DNA of 64,000 bases from NCBI RefSeq assembly GCF_030542965.1, contig NZ_JAUAOA010000002.1:1-64000 (forward strand), given 5' to 3'. The notes below the pieces were generated by a model. It was given only the letters and a program-made list of their open reading frames with translations, was not told the origin of the DNA and did not search any database. The first letter of the stretch is position 1. Each line of letters opens with the position of its first letter. Below, piece after piece: positions 35,046 to 42,216 of the stretch. Both the position numbers and the translations under genes were made by a program. This DNA is from Azotosporobacter soli (GTDB lineage Bacteria > Bacillota > Negativicutes > SG130).

Positions 35046-35152
35046 TTTCCGACCTCCCGGCCCTGCGCGTACTTGTCGCAACGGCCGTTCTTGATTGTAG
35101 CACAAGCTTTTGCTTCCGACAAGGCGTGAAACGCTTAGGAGCTTCTTCCTTT

Positions 35153-36805
35153 TTACGGCAGATAGGGAAAGAACTTCACATCTTCTTTTAACAAGTGTTC
35201 CAGCACCAGATCGTCAACCAAAAAGGAGAAGAAGGCCGAGGGGCGGATCTCCTCGCTGACATAACCGTCTTTAAGGCGCACCGCTTTCGCGAGCAGTTTA
35301 TGGTGAAGTTTGCCATGCTCTTCCGCCTGCGGATAATTCACTTTTGCAAGAATCTTTTCTTCCGCCGAAAAATGATGACGCACATGTTCCAACAAGCGTT
35401 CCAGCGGCGGCAACAAGCTTTCCTTTGAAACATCCGGCCCGTTCGCATTCAATAGCACATTGGCCAACTCAAACATCTGTCGGTGCTGCGCATCAATCTC
35501 TTCCCATCCGGACTCCCAGCAACTGCGCCACTCCAGACTGATCGTAGCCAACGGCGCCAATTCCGGCTCGCTGCAGGAAGCGACGCAGTTGCGGCCGTTA
35601 TTCTTCGCCCGATACAAGGCTGCATCCGTCCGCTGGTACCAATTTTTGAACGATTCGCCTTTCATTCGCTGCGCCACGCCGAAACTGGCCGTCACCTGCC
35701 CCGCATGAGGATGGATGCATTGGCCGAGCGCGCTGCGAATTTTCTCCGCCGCCTTAACCGCGCCCGCCAGCGGAGTCTGGGGCATGACCAGCGCAAATTC
35801 CTCGCCCCCGATGCGCGCCAAAAAATCGCTGGAACGGATGAAATAGCGCGCGGTTGCCGCCGCTTGCATCAATACATCGTCGCCAACCAGATGCCCCCAG
35901 GTGTCGTTTACTTTCTTAAAATGATCCAAATCGAAAAGGACCATGCTCAGCGCCTCATCATAACGATCGGCGCGCTCAAACTCTTCCTGCAAGCGTTCTT
36001 CTAAAAAATAACGGTTATGAAGCCCCGTCAGCTTATCGGTAACGGCCTGCTTCGTCAGTCGTTCATTGCTTTCCTGCAATTTCAAATTCAGGCACATGGT
36101 TTCGCTCACATCTCTGGCCGAAGCATAAATATATTGGCCAATTGCCTGCAGATGCCATTCGATATATTTGTATTCACCGCTTTTCGTACGGCAACGATTG
36201 ATAAAACGTACACTTTTCTGTTGCGTTTTCATTTCCAGCAGCATATTTTCAGTCATTTCCCTGTCATCGGCATGAAGCAGGGAAAAAAGAGAACGTCCTT
36301 CCAATTTCTCGGATCGGTAGCCCAACACATCTTCAAATTCCTTGTTTTCTTTGACAAAGCAACCCGCCGTGTCGATTACGCACAGCATATCCAAATTCGC
36401 CTTAAGAAAGCCCTCCATTTCCTGCTCCTGAAGCACTTCCCTCGTGATATCCGTGCAAATGGAGGCAATGCAATCCTTATCTAAGACAAACAGGCTAATA
36501 CGCAGCCACTTTTTCAACGCTCTGACATACATATTAAATGTGACGCTTTCTCCGCTTGTCGCAACCTCATTCAACATCACAAGATAGCGTTCCGTCTTTT
36601 CATCCTGAATCGGATAAAATTCGCTAAAGCGCATCCCTTCAATTTCGCTCCGCGAAGCCGCAAACAGTTCGGCAAATTTCGGATTCACCGCCAGCAAAGC
36701 GCAATCGCAAACGCTGCCGTTCTCGTCCCAAAGCAACTCTTGATAGGCAATCGCGTTCGGCGATTTCTCAAATAGCATGCGAAAAAATTCTTCTTTCATC
36801 TGCAT
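35153..36805 (-). CDS. PAS-GGDEF diguanylate cyclase with C-terminal bacteriohemerythrin domain
   Basis: Soluble three-part protein of 550 residues. Two PAS-like regions lie at about 5-120 and 130-245 (FEKSPNAIAYQELLW; MLCVIDTAGCFVKENKEFEDVLGY). The GGDEF domain (about 255-415) has DKLTGLHNRYFLEERL and ARIGGEEFALVMP, preceded by RSSD, an intact RxxD inhibitory site. The hemerythrin-like end (WEEIDAQHRQMFELANVL, HVRHHFSAEEKIL, EEHGKLHHKLL, LVLEHLLKEDVKFFPYL) has the His/Glu/Asp ligands of a di-iron oxygen sensor. It therefore probably tunes c-di-GMP to oxygen or NO. GGAGG lies eight bases before the ATG. Confidence 0.94.
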   Translation of the reverse strand: MQMKEEFFRMLFEKSPNAIAYQELLWDENGSVCDCALLAVNPKFAELFAASRSEIEGMRFSEFYPIQDEKTERYLVMLNEVATSGESVTFNMYVRALKKWLRISLFVLDKDCIASICTDITREVLQEQEMEGFLKANLDMLCVIDTAGCFVKENKEFEDVLGYRSEKLEGRSLFSLLHADDREMTENMLLEMKTQQKSVRFINRCRTKSGEYKYIEWHLQAIGQYIYASARDVSETMCLNLKLQESNERLTKQAVTDKLTGLHNRYFLEERLQEEFERADRYDEALSMVLFDLDHFKKVNDTWGHLVGDDVLMQAAATARYFIRSSDFLARIGGEEFALVMPQTPLAGAVKAAEKIRSALGQCIHPHAGQVTASFGVAQRMKGESFKNWYQRTDAALYRAKNNGRNCVASCSEPELAPLATISLEWRSCWESGWEEIDAQHRQMFELANVLLNANGPDVSKESLLPPLERLLEHVRHHFSAEEKILAKVNYPQAEEHGKLHHKLLAKAVRLKDGYVSEEIRPSAFFSFLVDDLVLEHLLKEDVKFFPYLP

Positions 36806-36916
36806 GACGGTTTCCTCCTTTTCTTTTTTATACGCTCATGATATCTTATCGGTTAATTCCATATGGAAGCAGTGGTTTCCTGCCGCCCTCCTCTTTGCTA
36901 ATCCCATTGTTAACAG

Positions 36917-36957
36917 AAAAAAGCCTGCTCCCTCATTTATCCTTTTACAGAGCAGAC
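36917..36957 (-). terminator. Terminator of the repair gene pair
   Basis: On the minus strand GTCTGCTC pairs with GAGCAGGC (one G-U) and runs into TTTTTT, 45 bases after the stop of the TIGR03915-like gene. Confidence 0.8.
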
Positions 36958-37001
36958 TTCCTTCGCTGATCATTTTGTCAAACTCATCTGGCGCAGCTTG
37001 G

Positions 37002-37829
37002 TTACGCTTGGCTTGGCGGCAATAAACGCTGCGCATTCATTTTTTTCCTCTCTCCTATTTCCCTTTGCGGCGCGCTATTCTCGGCGGCAAACTCCGTCAT
37101 ATATTTCCAATACCGTTTTGGCATCTGCGTCATGCGACAGCGCGGGTTGTGGCGCGCCTTGATTTCGATGCTGTCGTAGAAAAGCCGCCACAATTTGCGG
37201 TAAGCCAGTTCCGTCTCATCCGCTTGCGGCATTTCCCATTCGTCAACCGCGATGATCATCGGGCGGTAAGGCTGGTAGATGAGCGCCATGCCATGGCTCC
37301 TATCATGAATCAGAAAACGTTCTTCGGGAAAACGCTGACAAAAATGTTCGGCCAGGAGCGGCAGCACGATATTCTTCGCCTCGATTTGCGCCGTTAGTAC
37401 ATTGTCCGTGATCGAAAAGCGGATAAAGCCTTTCAACAGATGGCTCTCACGTTCCAAATGCCGCACCGCCTTCATCAGACGGCTCACCGTCTCATCGGTC
37501 AGCATCTGCAGCACCGCCGGGCCATGTTGATAACCGAGGCGCATGAAACGCAGCAGCTGAACTTCCTTTTGCGGCAGACAGGTCAGAAAAGCCTGGCGGA
37601 TGAAGAAAAGCGCGTCCCGCCCCATCTTTTGCGGAATCGACGCCAGCACCCGCTGCGCTTTGTCAGACTCCGTCACAATCGTCCTATCGCGAAACAGCAG
37701 CCCCGCCGGCGCTGCATCAAGCAGGATATCCGCCGGAATTTCCTTCTTGTCATAGCTCTCAAACACACAGCACAGCAGCCCCTCAAAACTGCCATCATAG
37801 CGATACGTCACCTCTGATCGGACCTGCAT
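37002..37829 (-). CDS. TIGR03915-like probable DNA metabolism protein (DUF4130)
   Basis: Protein of 275 residues. The N-terminal YRYDGSFEGLLCCVFESYDKKEIPADI and the middle ESHLLKGFIRFSITDNVLTAQIEAKN, then HFCQRFPEERFLIHDRSHGMALIY, are typical of TIGR03915/DUF4130. The C-terminus (YRKLWRLFYDSIEIKARHNPRCRMTQMPKRYWKYM) is the family hallmark. Members are nearly always next to a TIGR03916 radical SAM protein, as here, and the pair is thought to act in DNA repair or modification; the reaction is unknown. AGGAGG precedes the ATG. The upstream radical SAM gene has a LexA box in its promoter, so the pair may be SOS-induced. Confidence 0.9.
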   Translation of the reverse strand: MQVRSEVTYRYDGSFEGLLCCVFESYDKKEIPADILLDAAPAGLLFRDRTIVTESDKAQRVLASIPQKMGRDALFFIRQAFLTCLPQKEVQLLRFMRLGYQHGPAVLQMLTDETVSRLMKAVRHLERESHLLKGFIRFSITDNVLTAQIEAKNIVLPLLAEHFCQRFPEERFLIHDRSHGMALIYQPYRPMIIAVDEWEMPQADETELAYRKLWRLFYDSIEIKARHNPRCRMTQMPKRYWKYMTEFAAENSAPQREIGERKKMNAQRLLPPSQA

Positions 37830-37930
37830 GCTTTCTCTCCTCCTGAAAAATTTCCATTACACTTCGAATACTATGGCCTCGAATTTTATTGAAACACAAA
37901 GGTGCAAAATCAAATCAAACGAGAGGTTTT

Positions 37931-38022
37931 TACACGAAGATTTGAAGAAAGGAAGATTTTTTTCCTTCTTCCTTTCTTCCCAACGGGCCGATACAATCGG
38001 CCCGCTTCGCTTCTTCGTGTTA
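37931..38022. repeat. Intergenic inverted repeat with CACGAAG ends, copy 2
   Basis: Begins TACACGAAGA and ends TTCTTCGTGTTA; inside are a purine-rich/pyrimidine-rich half-pair (GAAGAAAGGAAG with CTTCTTCCTTTCTTC) and a GGGCCGAT/ATCGGCCC hairpin. It resembles the unit at 17075-17179 in ends, size and strand asymmetry. It separates the two repair genes. Confidence 0.55.
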
Positions 38023-38031
38023 TCGGTTCCT

Positions 38032-39339
38032 TTATCCCTCAAGTAACGTTATCGCCTGTGCAGCTGGCAGCTCGAACAGCGACAGCTGTTCTGCACCTGC
38101 GGCCAGACCGCCTTGCGCGCGATACAGCGCCAGCGTCTTTTGCGACAATAGCGAGCGCAGCACCGTTTGCTGACTGCATTTGATCAGACTCGCACTCCTG
38201 CCGCCGCAGAGAATGAAGTGCTGCGCCCGTTTCAGCACGACGCCGAGCTTTTTCAAATCCGCCTCCTGCAGCGTCGCCATGCGCCGCGCCGCGATGATCC
38301 GCTTGGCGCTCATCACGCCGATGCCGGGTACCCGAAGCAACGCTTCATACTCGGCGCGGTTGACGTCGACCGGAAAAAATTCACGGTGATTCAGCGCCCA
38401 GTTGCATTTCGGATCGACAAACGGATTGAAGCTTTGATGCTCTCCATCAAGCAGTTCGTTGGCCGCGAAACCGTAAAAGCGCAGCAGCCAATCCGCCTGA
38501 TACAATCGATGTTCGCGCCAAAGCGGCGGCTGCGTATCAAGCGATGGCAGCAATGCATTTTCGGCGACCGGCAGATAAGCGGAAAAGAAGACCCGCTTGA
38601 GCTTATACTTTTGATAAAGACTTTCTGTCAGATTCAGAATCTGAAAATCCGTGTCCGGCGTCGCGCCAATGATCATTTGCGTGCTTTGTCCGGCCGGCAC
38701 GAATTTGGGCGCGTGGCGATACTTGACGATGTCTCGCGTCGCCTCCTGGATGCGCTGCTTGATGTAGCCCATCGGCGCTAAAATCGACTGTTTCGACTTG
38801 TCCGGCGCCAAGAGCTGCAGGCTGCGCTGCGACGGCAGCTCGATATTGATGCTCATCCGGTCGGCCAGCATGCCGAGCCGCTCCGTCAACCGATGATCCG
38901 CTCCTGGTATCGCCTTGGCATGGATATAACCATGAAAGCGGTATTCCTCGCGCAGGATTCTGAGCGTCTCAATCATTTGCTCGCAGGTATAATCGGGATT
39001 TTTCAGCACGCCGGAACTTAAGAACAAGCCTTCGATATAATTGCGTCGGTAAAAGTTCATCGTGAGCTCCGCCAGTTCACGCGGCGTGAACGCAGTGCGC
39101 TGCGTTTCGTTGGAAGAGCGGTTGACGCAGTATTGACAGTCATAGATGCAGGCATTGCTCAGCAAGACCTTCAGCAGCGAAATGCAGCGCCCGTCAGCCG
39201 AGAAGCTGTGGCAAATTCCGCTCGCCGCCGCACTGCCAATGCCGCCCGCTCCCGCCCGCTTGTCAACTCCGCTCGATGTGCAGGCGACGTCATACTTCGC
39301 CGCATCCGTCAAAATCTTTAACTTGTCAAACACGTCCAC
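38032..39339 (-). CDS. TIGR03916-like radical SAM protein, putative DNA modification/repair
   Basis: Radical SAM protein of about 435 residues. The cluster motif is CIYDCQYC (C-x3-C-x2-C), in the family setting LLKVLLSNACIYDCQYCVNRSS. Downstream are GLFLSSGVLKNPDYT and GQSTQMIIGATPDTD. A helix-hairpin-helix (GIGVMSAKRIIAARR) near the C-terminus suggests DNA binding. I place the start at the GTG at 39339 (VDVFDKLKILTDAAKYDV), eight bases behind AAAGGAG; an ATG 51 bases upstream overlaps the -10 box. Partner of the TIGR03915-like gene. The promoter contains a perfect LexA box. Confidence 0.92.
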   Translation of the reverse strand: MDVFDKLKILTDAAKYDVACTSSGVDKRAGAGGIGSAAASGICHSFSADGRCISLLKVLLSNACIYDCQYCVNRSSNETQRTAFTPRELAELTMNFYRRNYIEGLFLSSGVLKNPDYTCEQMIETLRILREEYRFHGYIHAKAIPGADHRLTERLGMLADRMSINIELPSQRSLQLLAPDKSKQSILAPMGYIKQRIQEATRDIVKYRHAPKFVPAGQSTQMIIGATPDTDFQILNLTESLYQKYKLKRVFFSAYLPVAENALLPSLDTQPPLWREHRLYQADWLLRFYGFAANELLDGEHQSFNPFVDPKCNWALNHREFFPVDVNRAEYEALLRVPGIGVMSAKRIIAARRMATLQEADLKKLGVVLKRAQHFILCGGRSASLIKCSQQTVLRSLLSQKTLALYRAQGGLAAGAEQLSLFELPAAQAITLLEG

Positions 39340-39360
39340 ACGATCAGCTCCTTTGCCAGC

Positions 39361-39390
39361 ATTATAATACAGAACATATGTTCTGTTCAA
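39361..39390 (-). promoter_or_regulatory. Promoter with LexA (SOS) box
   Basis: Minus-strand TTGAAC and TATAAT with an 18-base spacer. Inside the spacer is ACAGAACATATGTTCTGT (39369-39386), a perfect 18-base palindrome containing GAAC-N4-GTTC, the Gram-positive LexA/DinR consensus. Repressor binding would block the promoter directly. Confidence 0.85.
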
Positions 39391-39451
39391 GTTTTTTTCT
39401 TTTTTCTATTGCTCTGATCTTTAATATTTTTCCTACCGCGCCGCCGCTGAT

Positions 39452-39480
39452 TTGACGCTTGCCGCGAAATGATATATACT
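39452..39480 (+). promoter_or_regulatory. Near-consensus promoter before an attenuator-like hairpin
   Basis: TTGACG and TATACT with exactly 17 bases between; transcription would start near 39487. A terminator follows within about 50 bases, ahead of the DapB-like gene. Confidence 0.75.
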
Positions 39481-39508
39481 GCAATAAATAGAAGATTTTT
39501 CCTCCAGC

Positions 39509-39538
39509 AAGGAGCCTGCTATCGCAGGCTCCTTTTTT
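39509..39538 (+). terminator. Leader terminator (attenuator or small RNA end)
   Basis: AAGGAGCCTGC-TATC-GCAGGCTCCTT followed by TTTTG. No plus-strand gene precedes it, so it must end either a very short RNA from the promoter at 39452 or a regulated leader of the DapB-like gene. Confidence 0.8.
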
Positions 39539-39583
39539 GTCCCTGCAAACTAACCTGCATAGGTTGAAAGAGAAGGATATACT

Positions 39584-40345
39584 ATGATACGCATCGGCAT
39601 TTTGGGCTTTGGCAAGACAGGTAAGATCGTCGCCAACGAGTTTTTAAGCGATCCTCAGTTCCATTTGTCGTGGGTGATTCGCAACACGCACAACGCTTCG
39701 CACAAATATGCCAGCCGTTTATTGGGGCACGAATCGGACGCCGGTGAGATTTTTTCCAGCGCCGATATCGACGCCGCTTTTTTTATCGATCACCCGATCG
39801 ATGCGCTCGTCGATTTTTCCGGCTCCGGCGGCCTTACCTTTTATCAGCGCGCCGCCGAAGCAGGCGTCCCGATCATTTCAGCCATTTCAAACTACACGCC
39901 GCACGAACAGGCGTTGCTCCACTCTTTTAGCGCGTTAACGCCGCTTCTCTATTCGCCCAACATCACGCTCGGCATCAATGTGTTGTTGGTCGCGGCGCAA
40001 ATTCTGCAAAAGATTGCACCGCACGCAGACATTGAAATCGTCGAAGAACATTTCAAAGGCAAGAGCGAAGTATCCGGCACGGCGAAAAAGCTGGCACAGG
40101 TCCTGCAACTGGATGCAACGCAGCATGTAAATTCGATCCGGGTTGGCGGCGTAATCGGACGGCACGAAATTATTTTCGGCATGCCGAACCAAACGATTCG
40201 CCTCTCGCATGAGAGCATCAATCGCGCCGCGTTCGGTCAGGGCGCGATTTTCGCTGCTAAATTTCTTATCGGCCAGCCGCCCGGCCTGTACACGATGGAA
40301 ACGATTATCGCCGGAATGTTTCGGCAAAACATTCCAGTCTATTAA
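39584..40345 (+). CDS. Dihydrodipicolinate reductase (DapB)-like protein
   Basis: NAD(P)H-dependent reductase fold of 253 residues. The dinucleotide motif GILGFGKTGKIV starts at residue 5. DapB landmarks are ALVDFSGSGG, SPNITLGINVLL, EIVEEHFKGKSEVSGTAKKL (His and Lys of the catalytic loop kept, but the usual PSGTA reads VSGTA) and SIRVGGVIGRHEIIFG. The sequence drifts from canonical DapB in the active loop, so it may be a genuine but divergent 4-hydroxy-tetrahydrodipicolinate reductase or a paralog. No other lysine gene is near. AGAGAAGGA precedes the ATG. Expression is probably attenuated by the leader hairpin upstream. Confidence 0.82.
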   Translation: MIRIGILGFGKTGKIVANEFLSDPQFHLSWVIRNTHNASHKYASRLLGHESDAGEIFSSADIDAAFFIDHPIDALVDFSGSGGLTFYQRAAEAGVPIISAISNYTPHEQALLHSFSALTPLLYSPNITLGINVLLVAAQILQKIAPHADIEIVEEHFKGKSEVSGTAKKLAQVLQLDATQHVNSIRVGGVIGRHEIIFGMPNQTIRLSHESINRAAFGQGAIFAAKFLIGQPPGLYTMETIIAGMFRQNIPVY

Positions 40346-40349
40346 CGAC

Positions 40350-40388
40350 AAAGCACCCTGGATACTCAAACGAGTCCCAGGGTGCTTT
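40350..40388. terminator. Bidirectional terminator
   Basis: AAAGCACCCTGG / CCAGGGTGCTTT with an inner ACTC/GAGT stem, between the convergent DapB-like and M48 genes. T tracts are short. Confidence 0.75.
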
Positions 40389-40410
40389 GCCAGTTGAAGC
40401 GAAAAACGCT

Positions 40411-41523
40411 TTATTTTATTTCATTGAGAATTTTAGCCAAATCGTCGGCGTTGCCGTCGCCCGCAGTCGCCTGCACAATGGAGGTCTCGCCGATCTTGAC
40501 GACGCCGCTGTCATTGTACGCCTGTTCCGTCGCCGTCTTATTGTGATAGACGCTGGCCAGATGCCCGGCGATGAGGTAGCTGCGTTCCAGCGCGCTCATG
40601 CTGCCTGCGGCAGCCGGTTTCATAAACAGTTTGTTGTTGACTTTGACTTCGCCGCTCGCGGCGTTAACGCTCACTTTATTGTTGCTGTATTCGCTCAGCT
40701 TCTTCGCATAATTATCGCGCCGTTCTTTTTCGCCCGGATGCGTGGACGGATTCAAAAGATCATCCAGCACGCCTTTGCCTTTGCTGGTGCCCTTGTTGTC
40801 GATCACCTTCTGCCACACCGCAGCGGGAGCGCCCGGATTATAACCGGCATCCGTGATATAAGAGAATGCGATATTGTCCGCTTCCCATTCGTTCGGCTTC
40901 GTGATGCCGACCGCCTTGACGTTCTTGGCGATGACATCGACCGCCAGGCGACTGCCGCCGTTCATTTGCGAACCGGCGACCTTCTTTACGAAATCGACCG
41001 TCATCTTTTGCTGCGCGCCCTTGTACGGATGCTGCTTCTGTCCATGCACCATCTCATGCGCGACAACGACCGCGATCTGCTCTTCGTCATTGTCAAAGAA
41101 AGAGAACACGCCGGCATTTACTGAGACATTATGCCCCAGCGTACAATACGCATTAAATTCCGCCTGCGGATTGATAAAATAATTGTACGGCTTGTTTTTA
41201 ATCGACGGTTCCGTTTGGGCAATCGTACCGCTCAGACGTTCCATGATGCGGCTTAATTCTTCATTCAGATAGGCATCATCGACCACGCCGTCCGATTTTT
41301 TTATTTCTTCAAACAGTTCATTTCTGCCGTCGTTCTCATAATAATCCAGTGAGTCCTTGACCTTCTTCTGTTCCACCGCCGTGTTAAGAACCGCGTCGCC
41401 AAAACTTCCCAAACTAAACGCTTCACTTTTGCTTGGTTGCACTAAGCCGCTCGCCAGCGACAGGCAAAGCGCCAACGCACTGACGCCGACTACTGTCTTA
41501 CGAAAAATTTTTTCCCGTTCCAT
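40411..41523 (-). CDS. M48 family metallopeptidase, exported
   Basis: Zinc peptidase of about 370 residues. A signal peptide (VVGVSALALCLSLASGLVQPSKSEA) is followed by the M48 domain: NPQAEFNAYCTLGHNVSVNAGVF, the zinc motif HEMVHGQKQH and the third-ligand helix EWEADNIAFSYITDAGYNP, then HPGEKERRDNY. This matches periplasmic BepA/LoiP-type or Ste24-related proteases that clear damaged envelope proteins. The C-terminal 100 residues (SVNAASGEVKVNNKLF onward) form an extra beta/helical part. The ATG at 41523 follows GGGGTG at a wide spacing; a further 23 codons in frame upstream do not look like a signal sequence. Confidence 0.9.
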   Translation of the reverse strand: MEREKIFRKTVVGVSALALCLSLASGLVQPSKSEAFSLGSFGDAVLNTAVEQKKVKDSLDYYENDGRNELFEEIKKSDGVVDDAYLNEELSRIMERLSGTIAQTEPSIKNKPYNYFINPQAEFNAYCTLGHNVSVNAGVFSFFDNDEEQIAVVVAHEMVHGQKQHPYKGAQQKMTVDFVKKVAGSQMNGGSRLAVDVIAKNVKAVGITKPNEWEADNIAFSYITDAGYNPGAPAAVWQKVIDNKGTSKGKGVLDDLLNPSTHPGEKERRDNYAKKLSEYSNNKVSVNAASGEVKVNNKLFMKPAAAGSMSALERSYLIAGHLASVYHNKTATEQAYNDSGVVKIGETSIVQATAGDGNADDLAKILNEIK

Positions 41524-41688
41524 CTGAAAGAACACCCCATTCCATTTTTTAACGCCGCGCAAATACAGCAGCCAAGCAATGCTTTTCATCACTTGGCTGC
41601 GTTCACAGACACTTTATTATACCCTATTAACATAACACTATTAATAGGACGATTCTCTCATTTTTCACAAACAATTCCACGACGGCGC

Positions 41689-41725
41689 AAAAAAAGTCCC
41701 AACCAGACTCACATCCGTTTGGGAC
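41689..41725 (-). terminator. Terminator of the tautomerase gene
   Basis: On the minus strand GTCCCAA...TTGGGAC followed by seven T. It lies about 10 bases after the stop codon. Confidence 0.8.
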
Positions 41726-41734
41726 AGCCGCTTT

Positions 41735-41995
41735 TTAAAACTCATTCTCGTCGCGCCGCGTTTCCGGCAAATTTTCCGTCGCCGTAGTCGGCACCGCTTG
41801 CAAGCGCTCTTTTTTCACCCGGTCCAACGGCTTGCCGCCGACGCCGATATTCTCATCAGCCATTTCTTTGAGCACCACAATAAACGCATCCGGCGGAATT
41901 TTTGTGATCGTCGCAGCCGTCTTCGTCAATTCCTCGATCAATTCGGCTTTTTTCCCGGCTTTCAAAGGCCCGATCGTTAACTCGATGATAGGCAC
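41735..41995 (-). CDS. 4-oxalocrotonate tautomerase family protein
   Basis: Small tautomerase of 86 residues. The GTG start at 41995 puts Pro directly after the initiator Met (PIIELTIGPLKAGKKAELIEE), giving the catalytic N-terminal proline that defines the family; AAGGAGG precedes it. The core ends at about GGKPLD. The last 25 residues (VKKERLQAVPTTATENL and a charged tail) are an extension beyond the usual 60-residue length. The substrate is unknown. A frame opening 45 bases upstream is not plausible because it would bury the proline. Confidence 0.88.
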   Translation of the reverse strand: MPIIELTIGPLKAGKKAELIEELTKTAATITKIPPDAFIVVLKEMADENIGVGGKPLDRVKKERLQAVPTTATENLPETRRDENEF

Positions 41996-42216
41996 CACAC
42001 ATCCTCCTTTTCCGTGCAGTGCGGCAAAACGGTAAGGCATCGCCGCCTGATTCTTATACTATTCTGCAATTCGTTTCCGTTCCCTTCCTGCAGCGGAATC
42101 GTTGTTCTTTCGCTTTTCAATTTTAAAGAGAGCGCGCACCGTTTCCCGACAGGAAATAAAAAAACTTTCCAGAACGTATCTGATAATACGCGAAGCTGAC
42201 TGGAGGATCTTTTTTC

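Noticed and set aside
36836-37036. 66-residue minus-strand frame after the TIGR03915-like gene
   Set aside because: It contains the terminator hairpin of the upstream gene and has no ribosome site.
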